Assembly (NCBI GenBank): GCA_016178155.1
Contig: JACOTZ010000417.1
Location: 1 to 39,804 of the forward strand
Length of the DNA stretch: 39,804 bases
Source: Acidobacteriota bacterium
GTDB taxonomy: Bacteria; Acidobacteriota; Terriglobia; Bryobacterales; Bryobacteraceae
Direction of reading: 5' to 3'
The notes below the pieces were generated by a model. That model ran no database searches. It was not told the origin of the DNA and saw nothing but the letters and a program-made list of their open reading frames with translations. This document shows, piece after piece, positions 37,437-39,804 of this stretch; position 1 is the first letter of the stretch, and every line of letters starts with the position of its first letter. A program made the position numbers and the translations under genes.

Positions 37437-39509
37437 CTATTGCGGAAAATTGAAGTCTTCCGGGAGAAACTCCGGGATCTCGAAAATATCGCGCCCGCCG
37501 AAGAACGGCCGCAGAGGGGTGGAGGGGTTCGGCGCCTCGGCGCCGTCGCTCGCAAAAAATATCGCAATCTGGCTTTGTGCGGCGAGCGCGATCGGAAGCC
37601 CCGCCGGCGACAATACATCCGCCAGGAACGCGTGCGGGTTGCCCCCGAGCTGGCGCGACACCGAGCGCGCGATGTCATGGCGGTAGATCCAGGTGCTCTC
37701 CCGCAGGTTAGCGGCCCGGACGAGCGCGGTGTTCGCTGGATTGGGCACAGTCTGGTCGCCCAATGCCATCTGGAACAGCACTGGTTTGATGGGCACTCCC
37801 GGCAGCGTGGATGATTTCAGGTGCGGCGCATAGAAGATCGCGTCGCCCGGCGCCTGCAACCACTCGAGCATCTCGAAATATTCCTGCAAGCCGGCCGCAC
37901 CGGGAGCCGAGAGTACCCGCGCAGGCTGATAACGCAGCACGAACTGGTCATCAAATGTTACCCCCTGGTTGAGCAGCGAGGGAGTGCGCGCACCCAGCAG
38001 TGCGGCCGCGAGCTGCCGGTAGGCCGGGCTGGTCCGGGCGATATTCACGAGCGTGCCTCCGCCCACGTTCAAGGCGGCCGCGTCAATGTCCGGCTCGACG
38101 GCCGCCAGAAGTGTCCCGTACATCGCCCCCAGCGACTGACCGGCGTAGTAGATCCGGTGCTGGTCGAGGTCTACGGCGCCGTCGCCATCGAGGTCGATGC
38201 CGGCGCGGATGGCACGCACGAGCTGCATCAGGTCAATCGCCGTCTGGCGCAGGCAGTCGCGGGCGGCGAGCGCGGACGGCGCGACCACCAGGCACCCCTC
38301 CGCCGAATCGTAGGCGCCGTCGCCGTTCACGTCGATGCCGCGCCCTCCCAGCGGCAGTTCGACCTGCGTCCCGTCCCTGCGCGTGAGCACCACCATGCCC
38401 TCGGGACCATTGCCATGCCCGTAGGCGTTGATCGCGATCACAGCCAGGCCGGCCGAAGCCATGGCGGGACCGATAGCGCTTGGCATTCCGAACCGGCTGT
38501 CGCCGAACCCATGACCCGCGATGACCACGGGGAAGCCGCCGGCCGGCATCGCGCGCGCAGGCAGCAGAACGTGAAAAGCGATCTCCGCCGAGGTAGCGGG
38601 TAACTCGACCGCGATGGCCGTCGGCGTACTCGGGATCGTCAGTTGCGAGGTCACGAACATCGGCGAACGGAATGAGCCGAATGCGATGCGGCCGATGCCG
38701 ATCGCCAGGCTCGCCGGAAAGCTGAAATCACGAAACCCGTCAGCGCCGCCGACGTGAAATCGAACCCCGATCGTCTCCAGGTCGGCAATGCCGATAATCG
38801 GGAGGCGCGCCCGCTGCACGCTCAACGCGGTATCGCCCAGCAGATCCCGGGCACGCTCGAGAAAGCTGGTCACCGTCATGGTCGTAAATACCGAGGCGGC
38901 GACCACGCGCTCGCCGAGCAGCGCGAGGCGTGTGGCCTGGCTCACGGCCTCCGCCACTTCGGCGCAGTAGCCGCTGCCGCTGCGGAGACAGGCCTCGAAC
39001 GCCGGGTCGGAAACAACGGCGTCGCCCCGACCGTCGCGCACCGCGCTGAAGACCACCAGCGCGTAGCGGCGGTGCTGGTCGAGCACGGTGTCGGGCTTCG
39101 CGTAGGCGGTATTCGTCTCGGCATCGTATACCACTTCATTGATCGGGATCCACTCGCCTTCGCGATGAAGGCCATACTCTTCATCCGTCAGATTCTCAAG
39201 CGCATGGAGCCAGATTCCGGCACGCAATGTGTCCGGATTCACCGGCCCGGAGAAGCGCACCCGGATGCGCGGGTGCGCGTGAAAACCATCCAATTCGTTG
39301 ACTGCGCGAATGTCGATACAGGCACTCGGCTGAACCTGGCAGTCCGGCAGCGGCAGGTTGACCCGGCGGCCGGTCTTCTGGTTTGCGTCCACTACCGTGA
39401 GTGCATCCGCCGGGAAGGGGCCCACATCGGGCGAGGCTGGGTCGAAGCGAACCGCGACCGCGCCGGACGCCTGCATCGCGAGGAAGAGCGCTGCGAGCGC
39501 GTGCATCAT
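37437..39509 (-). CDS. Secreted alpha/beta hydrolase (bacterial virulence-factor-lipase-like N-terminus)
   Basis: Signal-like MMHALAALFLAMQASGAVA; VRFSGPVNPDTLRAGIWL; FPVVIAGHGFGDSRF; nucleophile elbow YAGQSLGAMYG. Confidence 0.82.
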   Translation of the reverse strand: MMHALAALFLAMQASGAVAVRFDPASPDVGPFPADALTVVDANQKTGRRVNLPLPDCQVQPSACIDIRAVNELDGFHAHPRIRVRFSGPVNPDTLRAGIWLHALENLTDEEYGLHREGEWIPINEVVYDAETNTAYAKPDTVLDQHRRYALVVFSAVRDGRGDAVVSDPAFEACLRSGSGYCAEVAEAVSQATRLALLGERVVAASVFTTMTVTSFLERARDLLGDTALSVQRARLPIIGIADLETIGVRFHVGGADGFRDFSFPASLAIGIGRIAFGSFRSPMFVTSQLTIPSTPTAIAVELPATSAEIAFHVLLPARAMPAGGFPVVIAGHGFGDSRFGMPSAIGPAMASAGLAVIAINAYGHGNGPEGMVVLTRRDGTQVELPLGGRGIDVNGDGAYDSAEGCLVVAPSALAARDCLRQTAIDLMQLVRAIRAGIDLDGDGAVDLDQHRIYYAGQSLGAMYGTLLAAVEPDIDAAALNVGGGTLVNIARTSPAYRQLAAALLGARTPSLLNQGVTFDDQFVLRYQPARVLSAPGAAGLQEYFEMLEWLQAPGDAIFYAPHLKSSTLPGVPIKPVLFQMALGDQTVPNPANTALVRAANLRESTWIYRHDIARSVSRQLGGNPHAFLADVLSPAGLPIALAAQSQIAIFFASDGAEAPNPSTPLRPFFGGRDIFEIPEFLPEDFNFPQ

Positions 39510-39613
39510 TCAGCCATCATATGCCCAGGGTATCCACCGGTCGGCAACGTGGTGGCGCAAGCATGATTTTGCAGTCCACTCCCCTTTCGCGGTGATGCTC
39601 CGGTGCCGTGATC

Positions 39614-39635
39614 GAGGGGTCCTGCGGGGCCCCTC
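39614..39635 (-). terminator. Stem-loop at stop codon of OpuAC-like gene
   Basis: GAGGGGTCC-TGCG-GGGCCCCTC on + strand: 9-bp stem with one T.G pair; no U-run. Confidence 0.35.
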
Positions 39636-39804
39636 AGCCGAGGCCCGCCTCGCGCAGGCCCTCCGCCGCGACTTGTTCCAGGCGGCGGTGGTCGCCCTCT
39701 ATTCGATAGTTCAGGCGCCGCATCAATGCCCTGTCGAACTTGCCCGACAGAACCTGCAAGGGTTGGCGCACCTCGGGATGAGCCGTGAGCGCGGCCGAAC
39801 GGAC
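39634..39804 (-). CDS. C-terminal fragment of osmoprotectant/glycine betaine ABC transporter substrate-binding (OpuAC-like) domain, truncated by window
   Basis: Hand translation VRSAALTAHPEVRQPLQVLSGKFDRALMRRLNYRIEGDHRRLEQVAAEGLREAGLG*; resembles OpuAC tail L..L.GKI....MRRLNY.V.G..R...EVA. Confidence 0.7.
   Translation of the reverse strand, partial: VRSAALTAHPEVRQPLQVLSGKFDRALMRRLNYRIEGDHRRLEQVAAEGLREAGLG

Noticed and set aside
1-39804. CRISPR arrays, tRNA/rRNA genes, transposases, phage or toxin-antitoxin modules
   Set aside because: Looked for by eye and none recognised; a tRNAscan/Infernal run would be needed to exclude small RNAs.

Overview
GC-rich bacterial chromosome segment. The dense acidobacterial-style gene set (several Oar-like TonB receptors with carboxypeptidase-regulatory N-termini, DUF2961/GH172, Tat-exported Gfo/Idh/MocA) suggests Acidobacteriota, probably Bryobacterales/Solibacter-like; this is inference only. 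I support about 24 coding regions: a hybrid histidine kinase (5' end outside the window), a SYLF-domain protein, ferrochelatase, a DUF2961 protein, a divergent membrane pyrophosphatase, a GH2 enzyme, a GNAT protein, an APC permease, a PcrA/UvrD helicase, an A24 prepilin peptidase, a ZIP-like transporter, an amidase with a small Tat-like partner, three large TonB-dependent receptors, an aldo/keto reductase, a truncated UvrC-like protein, an OB-fold lipoprotein, gamma-glutamyltransferase, a Gfo/Idh/MocA oxidoreductase, a DinB protein, a BON protein, a secreted alpha/beta hydrolase and the 3' end of an OpuAC-like gene. No rRNA, tRNA, CRISPR array or transposase was recognised. The most useful non-obvious observations are: (1) a 52-aa Lys/Arg-rich ORF absent from the ORF track, linked by 4-bp start/stop overlaps to pcrA upstream and an amino-acid permease downstream; (2) a membrane pyrophosphatase with altered active-site motifs; (3) a UvrC-like protein that lacks the C-terminal nuclease; (4) a 13-bp-arm palindrome resembling a REP element; (5) a frameshifted ankyrin gene; (6) an amidase preceded by a small Tat-like ORF. 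I see no clear evidence for a complete novel defence or mobile system.
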